From assembly GCA_937121175.1 (NCBI GenBank), contig CAKZKD010000028.1, positions 124,001 through 188,000 of the forward strand: DNA of 64,000 nt. Reading direction: 5' to 3'. Source of the stretch: an uncultured Flavobacteriales bacterium. Its GTDB lineage: Bacteria; Bacteroidota; Bacteroidia; Flavobacteriales_G; Salibacteraceae. This document shows, piece by piece, positions 17,501 through 26,276 of this stretch (the stretch's first letter is position 1; each line of letters starts with the position of its first letter). The translations under genes and the position numbers were made by a program. The notes beneath the pieces are model-generated. The model was not told the DNA's origin, did not search any database, and worked only from the letters and a program-made list of their open reading frames with translations.

Positions 17501-20079
17501 AGGTTCAGTGTGAACGAAGCGCTTCCATTTGCACTATAGTACATGCTATTATGATAGACGTCAATAAAGTTACTTGATTGAATATAGACCAAATCGGAAA
17601 GATTCGCAGCTGGATGAAATGCAGTAACCATGTTATTAATAAACTGAGAACGACTAGACGTGTTAGCGCCATCACAATCACTTAAATAAACTCCCCTACC
17701 AGCTGTCGTATGAGACAATTGAACATTATTATTAGATACAATTGCATTGTCATTACTAACAAGAAACAACGCACTGCGTCTAACACTAAGTGAAACGACA
17801 TCTTTATCTTTTATGTTGTTTTTACGTATCTCTGTTCCTTCTTGGTTGTACGCATATATCCCATATAAATACCAATTTCGAATTTCATTGTTTACTACAC
17901 GCATATTACTATCTGGAGAAGTAGTTGACGTTCCATACAAGTACATGGAATAATATCCACCGTCCAAAATGGAATTTGACACCTCTAATCCTGATAAAAA
18001 ATTGTTACGGTCATTAGAAATTATCCTTGCATTAAAGCCTGGTCTCGCCGAGGTATCGGACCGTAATTCACAGCTATCAATTCTTATGTTTCTGTTGGTT
18101 TGTTGAAAAAGAAAAACAGCCCTATTTGGTAAATTATTCTGTACAGATAAGTTTCTGAAAGTAACATGTTCAACTCCACTAAACGTAAAGGTATTTCCGA
18201 GCGTGTCGTATATAATTGGTTTAGTTGTTATGCCAGTATCGGCTTCAAATACGATGGTATCTGTCGCTGACACACCTCGAACAGTAGTAAAGTCACCTCC
18301 TCGTTCGTAAGTACCTTGGCGTATTTTGAAAATTGTTGTTCCACAAATCCCAGAAGATGTAAGTCTATCAATTGCTGATTTGACATCAACAAAATCAGGA
18401 TTTACACCCCCAATAGTTTTAATTCCAGCAATAGCAGTTGAAAATTGATGTGTCGTATCTACATTGTTGTTCAAAACCGTGTCTGGTTTTCCATTCAAGG
18501 AGTCAATTACCACTCTAAATTGATACATCGTATCAGGTAAAAAGTTAATGTTCTGAAGCGACATGCTACCCGTTGAACCTGAAGGAATGGAGCCATTGAA
18601 AGAATACGTAGAATATTGGTATGGGCGGCCATTAACGCTTGTCCCCAATCGAATCTTAGCTGTAAATATAGTATCCAATCCAAAGTTTAATATGTCTGCC
18701 AGTACGTCGTTTGGTCCTGCACAATAGACATCCTTCACATCAATTACGGCTGCATCTAACGAATCCGGGTCAAATTCATCAGCTCCAATGTCTGTTAAAG
18801 TTGGCCGCGTATCGCCATCAACGTCTGTTGTGATTCCGGTAATGCTTAGTGCTTTTCCGTTTAGTTGCACATTCGAAATATGAAAATCAGTAGTTGAAGT
18901 AAATAATGGATCAACCGACATGGAGTTTGCACCTACTACAGGCACTGATCTTCCTGGTGAATAATAATTGTTGTAATCTGGCTGCAGAGCCAAAGCCCTA
19001 TTATCCATAACTACTCCGGTATTGCTGTTATTGACTAAAATATTATTCTTAAAGTTAGAAAGTTGATTTAGATTCAAGTATGCAGTTGTTGGATTAAATG
19101 ACCCCCCATCAATTACGATGGTATTGAAATATATATCGGTAAAATTGGAGGAGGTTGCATAGAACCCATAACGAGCACCAACTACGTGAATAATATTATT
19201 CGAAATATTTCCTCTTGCTGTGGCTGTGCTGTTGCAACCGAAAAAGTAAAACCCATAACCACCAAAACTTGAACTACTGAAGAACGTATTGCCCGTTATA
19301 GTGAGCGACGCATTGTAATAAATAGACATACCACGGGCGGAGCCAGAGGCAAAAATACCCGTCGCCATATTGTTGTTCTGAATTTTGATATTCTTATTGT
19401 AGTAGGAATAAATCGAATACGAATACCAGCCCGTTATGTCGTTATTTTCAATTACCCATCCATCTTGTTGACCAGTTAGAGCTGAGCTCGTTCCTCTTAT
19501 GTACATTCCATAAGAGCCATTTTTTATTTCATTGTTTCTGAAGATAATATTCTCAGACATATTGGTTACTCCTAAATCATCGTAAATAACTGAAGCAAAT
19601 GTGCTGGTTGTAAAACCTGACACCCCTTCGAGCAAATTTCCATCGAAGGTTACATTACTGCACGTATCATTAAATCTAATTACGGTCGAAAAGGTTGCAG
19701 TTGTATTTCGAATCGTCAATGAATCGAACTGAACGAACTTCGCCGATTTCAATAAAACCGTGTAATTATCCGCTGATGTAGCTCCTCCGAAAGTCAGTAC
19801 TACTGGACTCGTAGCACCAGTATCTGGCCTAAAAAGAATGGTATTAGTTGCAGACGCTCCAGTAATATTTCCAATGGTGTATTGGCCGGTATAGGTCGCT
19901 GGACGAATGTTAAAGGTAACGGCACCACTCACCCCGTTTGCATTTAAAGTGTCAATTGCAGCAGCTACAGAAGGAAAATCAGGAGTCGTTCCTCCAACTG
20001 TGTATGATCCACTAAGTTGTGCATTGGCAGTGAATGCTACTAAAAAAGCTACAAGAGTTATATATAAATTCTTCATCAT
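14578..20079 (-). CDS. Giant T9SS-secreted protein with duplicated beta-helix regions, 1833 residues
   Basis: The signal peptide (NLYITLVAFLVAFTANAQ) is followed by a right-handed beta-helix region at about residues 20-430, rich in NN and short hydrophobic rungs (WVIENNDITGW, IKIQNNNMATG). The region ends in DIGADEFDPDS. After an Ig/CARDB-like spacer, a second homologous beta-helix region runs from about 550 to 960 and ends in DVGADEFTVDS. Ig-like repeats occupy about 1320-1740, and the type A sorting domain the last 80 residues (VSLFPNPVQTELTV...VFDAIGNLVLDR...FAVGLYTVELIG). Beta-helices of this type occur in polysaccharide lyases and adhesins. No catalytic residues can be assigned, so an adhesive or carbohydrate-binding surface role is inference. 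Confidence 0.85.
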   Translation of the reverse strand: MMKNLYITLVAFLVAFTANAQLSGSYTVGGTTPDFPSVAAAIDTLNANGVSGAVTFNIRPATYTGQYTIGNITGASATNTILFRPDTGATSPVVLTFGGATSADNYTVLLKSAKFVQFDSLTIRNTTATFSTVIRFNDTCSNVTFDGNLLEGVSGFTTSTFASVIYDDLGVTNMSENIIFRNNEIKNGSYGMYIRGTSSALTGQQDGWVIENNDITGWYSYSIYSYYNKNIKIQNNNMATGIFASGSARGMSIYYNASLTITGNTFFSSSSFGGYGFYFFGCNSTATARGNISNNIIHVVGARYGFYATSSNFTDIYFNTIVIDGGSFNPTTAYLNLNQLSNFKNNILVNNSNTGVVMDNRALALQPDYNNYYSPGRSVPVVGANSMSVDPLFTSTTDFHISNVQLNGKALSITGITTDVDGDTRPTLTDIGADEFDPDSLDAAVIDVKDVYCAGPNDVLADILNFGLDTIFTAKIRLGTSVNGRPYQYSTYSFNGSIPSGSTGSMSLQNINFLPDTMYQFRVVIDSLNGKPDTVLNNNVDTTHQFSTAIAGIKTIGGVNPDFVDVKSAIDRLTSSGICGTTIFKIRQGTYERGGDFTTVRGVSATDTIVFEADTGITTKPIIYDTLGNTFTFSGVEHVTFRNLSVQNNLPNRAVFLFQQTNRNIRIDSCELRSDTSARPGFNARIISNDRNNFLSGLEVSNSILDGGYYSMYLYGTSTTSPDSNMRVVNNEIRNWYLYGIYAYNQEGTEIRKNNIKDKDVVSLSVRRSALFLVSNDNAIVSNNNVQLSHTTAGRGVYLSDCDGANTSSRSQFINNMVTAFHPAANLSDLVYIQSSNFIDVYHNSMYYSANGSASFTLNLRFNSSLNFRNNIAVMNGSGTAVNRDTRVVSSHNNIYAPGGTTSNIPLFPNEFNLNPFFQSAEDLHVKSIFLNNRGLYIPAVTSDIDGEARSTTPDVGADEFTVDSNDIGIVQLIAPLEGNCGTDSQLVRVLILNNGLIGQSNFPISVDVTGPVTASLTTNYTGTINSATYDTVDVGYINTTVGGKLNFKVWSGLALDSYDGNDTLWVDEVRVDKIPSLPNITNPIVVCSGLDTVITSGSNAKSVEWYDALTNGNLLHVGDSITVNTTTSDTLYVQLSDDYSSSVGALNSNVTGTSNIWRFGFDRGFIFDVNRNLSIDTVTVFPNDSGTVEITVFDKDNNIMGTKQETVFPQAGSKIALGFTLPPGKDYRITANGTAIGTSAGTYGLEYHFGGRYPYRDSDTSMVLKSDNFGGTGNYYFFYDIKISVDGCDAGIGMVPIDTRPTPQVDLGNDTGYCVGTTINLTADATSPGAGQYIWDNGSTSPTRNLTTQGIYSVTATGTNGCLGLDSIEIEEIQQPVMAWSSSRFCDNIGNVQLYSATRVGGVYSGTGVVNGTHFNTSSGPGVYNLNYSYADGMGCVGQISGQIHIDGAPTAALPAIADVCESKTKVGLSGGTPAPGYYFDNENKAGFAEYLPSDAGLDTIYYVGFAQNGCKDTVSRTINVLSAPIPTLVASDTLCENEPAITLLGSPATGTYSGPGVTGNSFDPSVALPGFHYVYYKADYTNGCSRRIAKGIEVLEKPNVVFTPLLDVCEGTGDYTIVRGTPAGGTLSGGFVDDVASTFDVDAAGIGSFPVTYKYEDTYGCSEEITQNVVVKQAPFLNLGGNQQICGSNALELDAKNLGAFYFWSTGATSRTISVTRSGEYGVRVNLNGCITEDTIQVSYKAICVGQEEFVLDNTVSLFPNPVQTELTVAFVSGDYKSLRVFDAIGNLVLDRVVANADTETIDVTEFAVGLYTVELIGEEKITRKKFQVSK

Positions 20080-20170
20080 GAGTGTTTTAAGCTTGTTATC
20101 GCCAAATTTAACGAATAAATGTGCATTTCAAAGGGAATAAAATACACACTTATTCAAGGGTATAGACGTC

Positions 20171-20200
20171 AAAAAAAAAGCGGCCGTTGGCCGCTTTTCA
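20171..20200 (-). terminator. Terminator downstream of trxB
   Basis: Read on the minus strand, AAAAGCGGCC and GGCCGCTTTT form a ten-base-pair stem around AAC, followed by a run of nine T residues. It lies 23 bp beyond the trxB stop and insulates it from the T9SS genes. Confidence 0.88.
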
Positions 20201-20222
20201 AATAGTTTAAAAAAGTCGAGTT

Positions 20223-21170
20223 CTAGTGAATTCCCTTCTCGGCCAAATACCGTTCCGCATCAAGGGCAGCCATACAACCTGTTCCCGCTGCTGTTACGGC
20301 TTGTCGATAAACTTTATCTGCTGCATCACCACCAACAAATACACCATCAACATTGGTTTTAGATGTTCCTGGAATTACTTTTAAATACCCTACTTCATCC
20401 ATTTCTAAGTAGTCCTTAAAAATATCAGTATTCGGTTTGTGTCCAATCGCTACAAAAAATCCGTCAACTTTCAAATCGCGTTTTTCGTCCGTTTGGTTAT
20501 TTCTAATTCGCACTCCTTCAACAACTTGGTCGCCCAACACTTCATCGGTTTCGGCATTAAAAATCACTTCAATATTTTCAGCATTTTCAACTCTATGTTG
20601 CATAGCTTTTGAAGCTCTAAAGTGGTCTTTTCTCACAATCATATATACCTTATTGCACAATTTGGCAAGGTAAGTTGCTTCTTCAGCAGCAGTATCTCCA
20701 GCTCCTACAATAGCAACGTCTTTTCCTTTGTAGAAAAATCCATCACAGACTGCACAGGCAGAAACACCACCTCCCATATCTCTCAATCTAAATTCAGATT
20801 CAAGGCCTAACCACTTTGCAGATGCACCAGTTGAAATAATAATAGAATCAGCCGAGAGCCACTCTTTATTATCAACTTCTACTTTATGAACATCACCACT
20901 AAAGTCAACTTTAGTCACAAAACCAAAACGAACATCTGTGTCAAAGCGTTCGGCCTGTTTCTTCAAATCTTCCATCATAACTGGCCCAGTAATACCTTCT
21001 GGATAACCAGGGAAATTATCAACTTCTGTCGTGTCCATTAACTGGCCACCCGGTTGCATTCCTTGAATCATTACAGGTTTCAAATCTGCTCTTGCTGCGT
21101 AAATTGCTGCTGTATAACCAGAAGGACCACTGCCTATAATTATACACTTGTGATGCTCTTTTATTTCCAT
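20223..21170 (-). CDS. trxB: Thioredoxin reductase
   Basis: Flavoprotein that reduces thioredoxin with NADPH in the cytoplasm. The 315-residue sequence has the FAD-binding GSGPSG motif (13-18), the redox-active pair Cys139 and Cys142 in SACAVCDGFF (CAVC instead of the more common CATC), the NADPH-binding GAGDTA (about 156-161) and the C-terminal FAD motif (DGVFVGGDAADK...AAGTGCMAALDAE). Size agrees with the low-molecular-weight class. It is monocistronic, with its own terminator, and transcribed divergently from the lipoprotein/meaB pair. Confidence 0.96.
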   Translation of the reverse strand: MEIKEHHKCIIIGSGPSGYTAAIYAARADLKPVMIQGMQPGGQLMDTTEVDNFPGYPEGITGPVMMEDLKKQAERFDTDVRFGFVTKVDFSGDVHKVEVDNKEWLSADSIIISTGASAKWLGLESEFRLRDMGGGVSACAVCDGFFYKGKDVAIVGAGDTAAEEATYLAKLCNKVYMIVRKDHFRASKAMQHRVENAENIEVIFNAETDEVLGDQVVEGVRIRNNQTDEKRDLKVDGFFVAIGHKPNTDIFKDYLEMDEVGYLKVIPGTSKTNVDGVFVGGDAADKVYRQAVTAAGTGCMAALDAERYLAEKGIH

Positions 21171-21346
21171 TTTTATTCTTCTAAAATTCCAAGCAAAAGT
21201 AACTTTACCTTCACAACTATTGCACGTCTTTAAACTGACATTTCGTTAAGGTTTAAAAACAAACCGAATAAAAACAATCGTTGATTATGTACGGGTTTTC
21301 AAATTGATATTGATTAGGTTTGAAATTCCATAAAAACTACGTTGAA

Positions 21347-21706
21347 ATGAAACTATTCACACCTCTTTTGCTAATACTGTTTATCGCACCAAGTTGTTCC
21401 AACAGCAATTCGAATGGCCCGTGCGAATGGCACGAGCGAAAGTTTAGAGCAACCGTTACTTCGGTAAAATTTGACAAATTGAACGAGGCAGGCGATTCCA
21501 CGTTTGCTGTAATTATGGAATTTGATGCTGGTTCATTAAGTGAAGAACCACAAAATCTTGCAAAACTCAAAAACTATGAATTGACCAGTGAACGCATGAA
21601 AAAAAATAAAATCAAAGAAGGGCTAACCTACACTGGAAAAATCAATGATCTGAAAGCCGGAAATTGTGAAACACCAATAGTTGCTTTTGACCAGCGAATG
21701 AAGTAA
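21347..21706 (+). CDS. Small hypothetical lipoprotein
   Basis: The start chosen is the ATG at 21347, because it yields a clean lipoprotein signal peptide (MKLFTPLLLILFIAPSC) with the lipobox cysteine in APSC. An in-frame codon further upstream would add nine polar residues ahead of it. The mature part has about 100 residues, mostly beta/polar (FRATVTSVKFDKLNEAGDSTFAVIMEFD...TYTGKINDLKAGNCETPIVAFDQ) with a few cysteines. No family is recognised. Its stop is 2 bp before the meaB start, so the two are almost certainly cotranscribed, although a functional link to cobalamin enzymes is not evident. Confidence 0.65.
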   Translation: MKLFTPLLLILFIAPSCSNSNSNGPCEWHERKFRATVTSVKFDKLNEAGDSTFAVIMEFDAGSLSEEPQNLAKLKNYELTSERMKKNKIKEGLTYTGKINDLKAGNCETPIVAFDQRMK

Positions 21707-21708
21707 AA

Positions 21709-22743
21709 ATGGCAATTAAACCAAAAATATCAATAAATAAAAGGCCTCCACTTGATGCTAAAATCTTGTTCAAAGGCATTCAAGACGGAAAACGTGAAGC
21801 ACTTAGCAAAGCGCTTACCTTAGTTGAAAGTACGAAGCTTGAACACAGAAAAATTGCCAAAGAGTTAGTCCAATTAGCAACACCACATTCAGGTAGTTCA
21901 ATACGAATTGGAATTACTGGTGTGCCTGGAGTTGGCAAATCAACTTTTATAGAATCCTTTGGATTGTTTGCTATTCAAAAACAAAAAAAAGTTTGTGTTC
22001 TCGCCATTGACCCTAGTAGTGAAATTTCTAAAGGAAGCTTACTCGGCGACAAAACTCGAATGGAGCAACTGAGCGTGCATTCGGATGCCTACATAAGACC
22101 TAGCCCTACTTCTGGAACACTTGGAGGGGTGGCAAGAGCAACTCGAGAAAGTATATTACTCTGCGAAGCATTCGGATTTGACTACCTGCTTATTGAAACC
22201 GTTGGTGTAGGTCAATCAGAAACTAAAGTACATTCCATGACCGACATTTTTTTAATGTTGTTACTTTCTAACGCTGGCGATGAAATTCAGGGGATAAAAC
22301 GTGGAATAATGGAAATGGCGGATATTCTAGTGGTGAATAAAGCCGATGGAGAAAACAAACGAAATGCGAAAATTGCGGCCAACCAGCTACAACAAGCGTT
22401 ACATTATTTTCCTCTAGCCAAGTCGGGCTGGACACCTGCGGTAGAAACCATGAGCGCATTAAACCAAGAAAAAATAGATGTTATTTGGTCTAAAATTCAG
22501 CAGTTTATTGACCATACGAAACAAAATAATTACTTTGAAAACAACCGAAAATCCCAAGCGGTGAATTGGTTTAAGCAAAGCTTGACCGACCAATTAGTTG
22601 AACGAATTGAAAAGGATAGTCGTTTTACGGAGGAGTTAAGAAAATTAGAATTGTCAGTAGAATCAGGAAACACCGACCCGTTTATTGCTGCCGATAAAAT
22701 GATTGATTTCTATTTCAAATATTCTTCCGAAGCTCCTGCTTAA
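21709..22743 (+). CDS. meaB: Methylmalonyl-CoA mutase-associated GTPase MeaB (ArgK family)
   Basis: G-protein chaperone that gates cofactor loading and protects methylmalonyl-CoA mutase from inactivation. The 344-residue sequence has Walker A GVPGVGKST (71-79), the ArgK-type segment VLAIDPSSEISKGSLLGDKTRM, the switch region SPTSGTLGGVARAT, the Walker B/G3 context FDYLLIETVGVGQSE, and NKAD as the G4 guanine-specificity motif. The substrate enzyme MutB is encoded about 20 kb upstream rather than adjacent. It overlaps the convergent downstream gene at its 3' end. Confidence 0.95.
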   Translation: MAIKPKISINKRPPLDAKILFKGIQDGKREALSKALTLVESTKLEHRKIAKELVQLATPHSGSSIRIGITGVPGVGKSTFIESFGLFAIQKQKKVCVLAIDPSSEISKGSLLGDKTRMEQLSVHSDAYIRPSPTSGTLGGVARATRESILLCEAFGFDYLLIETVGVGQSETKVHSMTDIFLMLLLSNAGDEIQGIKRGIMEMADILVVNKADGENKRNAKIAANQLQQALHYFPLAKSGWTPAVETMSALNQEKIDVIWSKIQQFIDHTKQNNYFENNRKSQAVNWFKQSLTDQLVERIEKDSRFTEELRKLELSVESGNTDPFIAADKMIDFYFKYSSEAPA

Positions 22744-23236
22744 GGTAATCCTTGGCTAAATCAACCGGATTCTTTTCGATTTTACTAAGCAATTGAAAAA
22801 TCATATTACTTAAATCAATTCCAGAAGCCTCTTTCGGCATTTTAGCCGCGGATACATTTACCATCTTAATAGTTTCTTCTTTTGCCGTCTTAATTAAATG
22901 CCAAGTTGTGTTAGAGACATATAATTGCTGAGTTAAGTTGTGTTGAAATTCAGTTCGAATAGTTTTTATTAATTCTTGTTGAAACGCACGACCACTCATA
23001 CCTTTTTGGTGTACCCTTAGCACCATGTCAGCTGGGTGAATTCGCTCCAAAAACAACGTCAATCTTTCGTATGCATTTATTTTATTGGGAGTAAACGACT
23101 TTTTTTCGGCCTTTCTAAGCTCCAGCTCTCTTCGTTTAAATTGACCTTCCATTACCTGTTTTAGAACATAGTAACTGGTTGCAAAAACAATAAGTCCCGG
23201 AATTGTAATTTTTAAAATCTCAAGTAAAAAATCCAT
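22715..23236 (-). CDS. Conserved Bacteroidota membrane-anchored protein (DUF7935-like)
   Basis: The start is placed at the ATG at 23236, which gives MDFLLEILKITIPGLIVFATSYYVL, a single N-terminal transmembrane segment. A charged helical stretch (about 30-50, QFKRRELELRKAEKK) and an all-helical domain with NKINAYERLTLFLERIHP follow. I recall this as a widespread uncharacterised Bacteroidota protein of about 175 residues; no activity is known to me. Its 3' end overlaps the meaB stop region by 29 nt in a convergent arrangement. The cytoplasmic domain lacks recognisable motifs. Confidence 0.65.
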   Translation of the reverse strand: MDFLLEILKITIPGLIVFATSYYVLKQVMEGQFKRRELELRKAEKKSFTPNKINAYERLTLFLERIHPADMVLRVHQKGMSGRAFQQELIKTIRTEFQHNLTQQLYVSNTTWHLIKTAKEETIKMVNVSAAKMPKEASGIDLSNMIFQLLSKIEKNPVDLAKDYLKQELRKNI

Positions 23237-23344
23237 TGTAATTTCTTTAGTCCGCCAAATATCGTAAAATGCATTAACTGACGGTGCATGATTAACAAGT
23301 TTCAGCAATAGGAATTATATAGCTTTGCAGCTAGAATTTTACCT

Positions 23345-24541
23345 ATGGAAAAGTATCTTTCAGATAGAATTAAATCACTTTCGGAATCACAAACGTTGGC
23401 GATGGCAGCCAAAAGTCGAGAGTTAAAAGCGCAAGGAATTGATATTATTAGTCTAAGCCTTGGAGAGCCTGACTTCAATACCCCAGATTTCATTAAAGAA
23501 GCTGCAAAGCAAGCAATTGATGACAACTTCACCCATTACCCTCCGGTTGCAGGGTATTCGGAAGTATTGGACGCGATTTCCAAAAAATTTAAACGAGACA
23601 ATAACCTGAATTATAACTCGAAGCAAATTGTGGTGTCGAATGGGGCGAAACAATCTCTTGCCAACGTAATGCTAACCTTGATTGACCCAGGTGACGAAGT
23701 TATTGTGCCGACTCCTTTTTGGGTGAGTTATGCCGAAATCATTAAACTAGCAGGAGGAATTCCTGTTTATGTAAAATCAGGCGTTTCCTCCGATTTTAAA
23801 ATCACTGCCAATCAATTGGAAGGGGCTATTACAGAAAAAACTAAACTTATGATGTTTAGTTCTCCTTGCAACCCTAGTGGCTCGGTTTATTCGAAAGAAG
23901 AACTACGTTCTCTAAAAGATGTATTAGTAAAACACCCCAATATTTTTGTAATTGCAGATGAAATTTACGAACTGATAAATTTTGGAGAAAAACACTTTTC
24001 AATCGCTTGTTTCGAAGACTTGTATAATCAAGTAATTACGGTAAACGGAGTATCGAAAGGATTTGCAATGACAGGCTGGCGAATTGGGTACATTGGCGCA
24101 CCAGAATGGCTTGCAAAAGCCATTATAAAAATGCAAGGTCAAATTACTTCGGCTCCGTCATCCATTGCGCAAAAAGCTGCACAAGCTGCAGTTGAAGCGG
24201 ACCCTGGCATGGTAAGTAACATGAAAACTTCATTCCTGAAACGAAGAGATTTCATGCTGAATGAATTAAATCAAATTGAAGGAATGAAATGCTCTACTCC
24301 TACCGGAGCTTTCTACCTATTCCCTGATGTAGAAAATTTCTTTGGTAAATCATTCAACGGAAAAAGAGTCGAAAATGCTGATGACCTAAGCATGTATTTG
24401 TTAGAAGAAGCTCGTGTTGCTGTTGTAACCGGAAATGCATTTGGTAACCCAGAATGCATTCGACTTTCCTATGCTGCGTCTGATGAAATATTGCAAGAAG
24501 CGGCCTCACGTTTAAAACAAGCATTTGCTCAATTAAACTAG
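23345..24541 (+). CDS. Class I/II PLP-dependent aminotransferase, aspartate aminotransferase-like
   Basis: The 398-residue fold-type I enzyme has the family landmarks: the N-terminal SLSLGEPDFNTP, VSNGAKQSL, SPCNPSGSVYS (substrate/PLP contacts), ADEIYE, the PLP-binding Lys238 in VSKGFAMTGWRIGY, and the C-terminal substrate-carboxylate Arg in CIRLSYA. The pattern matches the subgroup I aspartate/prephenate aminotransferases. It is followed after 3 bp by the sugar kinase gene, beginning a run of plus-strand genes to porT. A TAnnTTTG box (TAGCTTTG, 23320-23327) lies 17 bp before the ATG. The enzyme class is secure and the exact amino acid substrate is not. Confidence 0.88.
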   Translation: MEKYLSDRIKSLSESQTLAMAAKSRELKAQGIDIISLSLGEPDFNTPDFIKEAAKQAIDDNFTHYPPVAGYSEVLDAISKKFKRDNNLNYNSKQIVVSNGAKQSLANVMLTLIDPGDEVIVPTPFWVSYAEIIKLAGGIPVYVKSGVSSDFKITANQLEGAITEKTKLMMFSSPCNPSGSVYSKEELRSLKDVLVKHPNIFVIADEIYELINFGEKHFSIACFEDLYNQVITVNGVSKGFAMTGWRIGYIGAPEWLAKAIIKMQGQITSAPSSIAQKAAQAAVEADPGMVSNMKTSFLKRRDFMLNELNQIEGMKCSTPTGAFYLFPDVENFFGKSFNGKRVENADDLSMYLLEEARVAVVTGNAFGNPECIRLSYAASDEILQEAASRLKQAFAQLN

Positions 24542-24544
24542 CGT

Positions 24545-25531
24545 ATGAATTCAAAAATCAAGACGGCTTTTGAATCTTTCAAGGACATGACGGTTCTAAT
24601 TATTGGAGATGCAATGATTGACGCTTATGTGTATGGAAAAGTAAACCGAATGTCGCCAGAGGCCCCAGTGCCTGTTGTAGATGTTGACCATAAAGAAAAT
24701 CGTTTAGGAGGTGCTGCAAACGTGGCAAGAAACGTAAAATCGATGGGTGCAAAACCTATTCTTTGCACCACCATTGGCAAAGATTTCCCCGGAGAACAGT
24801 TTCTTGAACTCATGCGCATCGACGAATTGGACAACTCTGGTATTGTTATGTCTAGAAGTAGAACAACTACTGTAAAAACCAGAATTATAAGCGGGGGCAG
24901 ACAAATTGCTCGGGTCGATGAAGAAATCATTGAGCCGCTTTCCCGAAACGATGAAAATGTTTTGGTAAATAACATCCAACAACTAATGGAAAGCCAAAAG
25001 GTGGCGGCTATTATTTTTGAAGATTACGACAAAGGCAGTATTTCTGTAGGGTTGATTCAGCGAATTGTAGAGTTAGCCAAGACAAAAAATATCCCAACTT
25101 CGGTTGACCCAAAAAAGGAACGCTTTTTAAAGTATAATGGTGTAACACTCTTCAAACCAAATTTCAAAGAATTGGAGGAAGGGTTAGACCTGAAAATCCA
25201 GAAAAACCATGAAGGAATTTCAGAAGCAGACGAAAAATTAAGATCTCAATTGGGTCATGAAATTTCTTTGATAACTCTTTCAGAGAAAGGTGTTTTTGTT
25301 TCTACTCATACCGAAAAAACCACCTACCCTGCTCACGTAAGAAACATTTCAGATGTAAGTGGAGCTGGCGATACAGTTATTGCAGTTGCATCGTTGTGTT
25401 TGGCGGCAGACCTTCCACCGTCTATTATTGCTCAAATAGCTAACCTTGCAGGCGGACTTGTTTGCGAAGAAACTGGAGTAGTTTCAATAAATAAAGAGAA
25501 CTTGTTAGCCGAAAGTTTGTCGGTACTTTAA
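24545..25531 (+). CDS. PfkB-family sugar kinase, RfaE1/HldE kinase-domain type
   Basis: A 328-residue ribokinase-fold enzyme. The N-terminus (VLIIGDAMIDAYVYGKVNRMSPEAPVPVV) and GGAANVARNV closely follow the D-glycero-beta-D-manno-heptose-7-phosphate kinase domain of HldE/RfaE. The C-terminal PfkB signature VSGAGDTV carries the catalytic Asp276. The cytidylyltransferase domain of bifunctional HldE is absent, so if it acts in ADP-heptose synthesis a separate RfaE2 is needed. It is cotranscribed with the preceding aminotransferase and the following menG. Confidence 0.82.
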   Translation: MNSKIKTAFESFKDMTVLIIGDAMIDAYVYGKVNRMSPEAPVPVVDVDHKENRLGGAANVARNVKSMGAKPILCTTIGKDFPGEQFLELMRIDELDNSGIVMSRSRTTTVKTRIISGGRQIARVDEEIIEPLSRNDENVLVNNIQQLMESQKVAAIIFEDYDKGSISVGLIQRIVELAKTKNIPTSVDPKKERFLKYNGVTLFKPNFKELEEGLDLKIQKNHEGISEADEKLRSQLGHEISLITLSEKGVFVSTHTEKTTYPAHVRNISDVSGAGDTVIAVASLCLAADLPPSIIAQIANLAGGLVCEETGVVSINKENLLAESLSVL

Positions 25532-25542
25532 ACGATAATTTT

Positions 25543-26271
25543 ATGTCACAGGTCACGCCCTATCAAAAAGAAAATGCGAGTAAAAAAGAGCAAGTTGCTG
25601 AAATGTTCGACAACATTGCGCCCAAGTATGATTTCCTGAATCATGTACTTTCCATGGGAATAGATATTCTATGGCGAAAAAAGGCTATTAAAATGCTTAT
25701 GCCCTACCAACCAAAGCAAATGTTGGATATTGCAACAGGAACCGGGGACTTTGCTTTGGAGGCATTAGCCTTGAATCCAGACAAAATAATTGGAGCAGAT
25801 ATTAGCAACGACATGCTTGCGGTTGGAGTTGAAAAAATCAAGAAAAAAAGCCTAGAAGATAAAATCTCCTTTCAATACGGAGATTCGGAGAATCTCCCAT
25901 TTGAGACTGATTCTTTTGATGCTATTACCGTTTCTTTTGGAGTTCGAAACTTCGAAAATCTGGAAAAGGGTTTGACAGACATGCATCGTGTACTAAAACC
26001 TAAAGGAGCAGTCGCGATTATTGAATTCAGCAAGCCCCAAAATTTTCCAATAAAACAACTCTACAATTTCTATTTCAAAAACATTTTACCAGGAATTGGT
26101 AGAATGATTTCCAAGGATGCCCGAGCATACACCTACTTACCAGAATCTGTGGACGCATTTCCATTTGGGAAAGCATTTACAGAAATTATGGATAAAGTTG
26201 GCTACACTAATATCAAGGCTGTTCCGTTGACCTTTGGAATTGCAAGTATATACTTAGGCGAAAAAAAATAA
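25543..26271 (+). CDS. ubiE: Demethylmenaquinone methyltransferase (UbiE/MenG)
   Basis: SAM-dependent C-methyltransferase of the last step of menaquinone synthesis. The 242-residue protein has the UbiE signature VAEMFDNIAPKYDFLNHVLSMG near residue 18 (given here in parts: MFDNIAPKYDFLN, HVLSMGID), motif I LDIATGTGDFAL (61-72), the acidic DSFDAITVSFGVRNFEN block and RVLKPKGAVAIIEFS. The C-terminal YTYLPESVDAFP is also characteristic. Because Bacteroidota use menaquinone, MenG activity is expected. It is followed 5 bp later by porT, a conserved gene order in the phylum. Confidence 0.95.
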   Translation: MSQVTPYQKENASKKEQVAEMFDNIAPKYDFLNHVLSMGIDILWRKKAIKMLMPYQPKQMLDIATGTGDFALEALALNPDKIIGADISNDMLAVGVEKIKKKSLEDKISFQYGDSENLPFETDSFDAITVSFGVRNFENLEKGLTDMHRVLKPKGAVAIIEFSKPQNFPIKQLYNFYFKNILPGIGRMISKDARAYTYLPESVDAFPFGKAFTEIMDKVGYTNIKAVPLTFGIASIYLGEKK

Positions 26272-26276
26272 AAACC

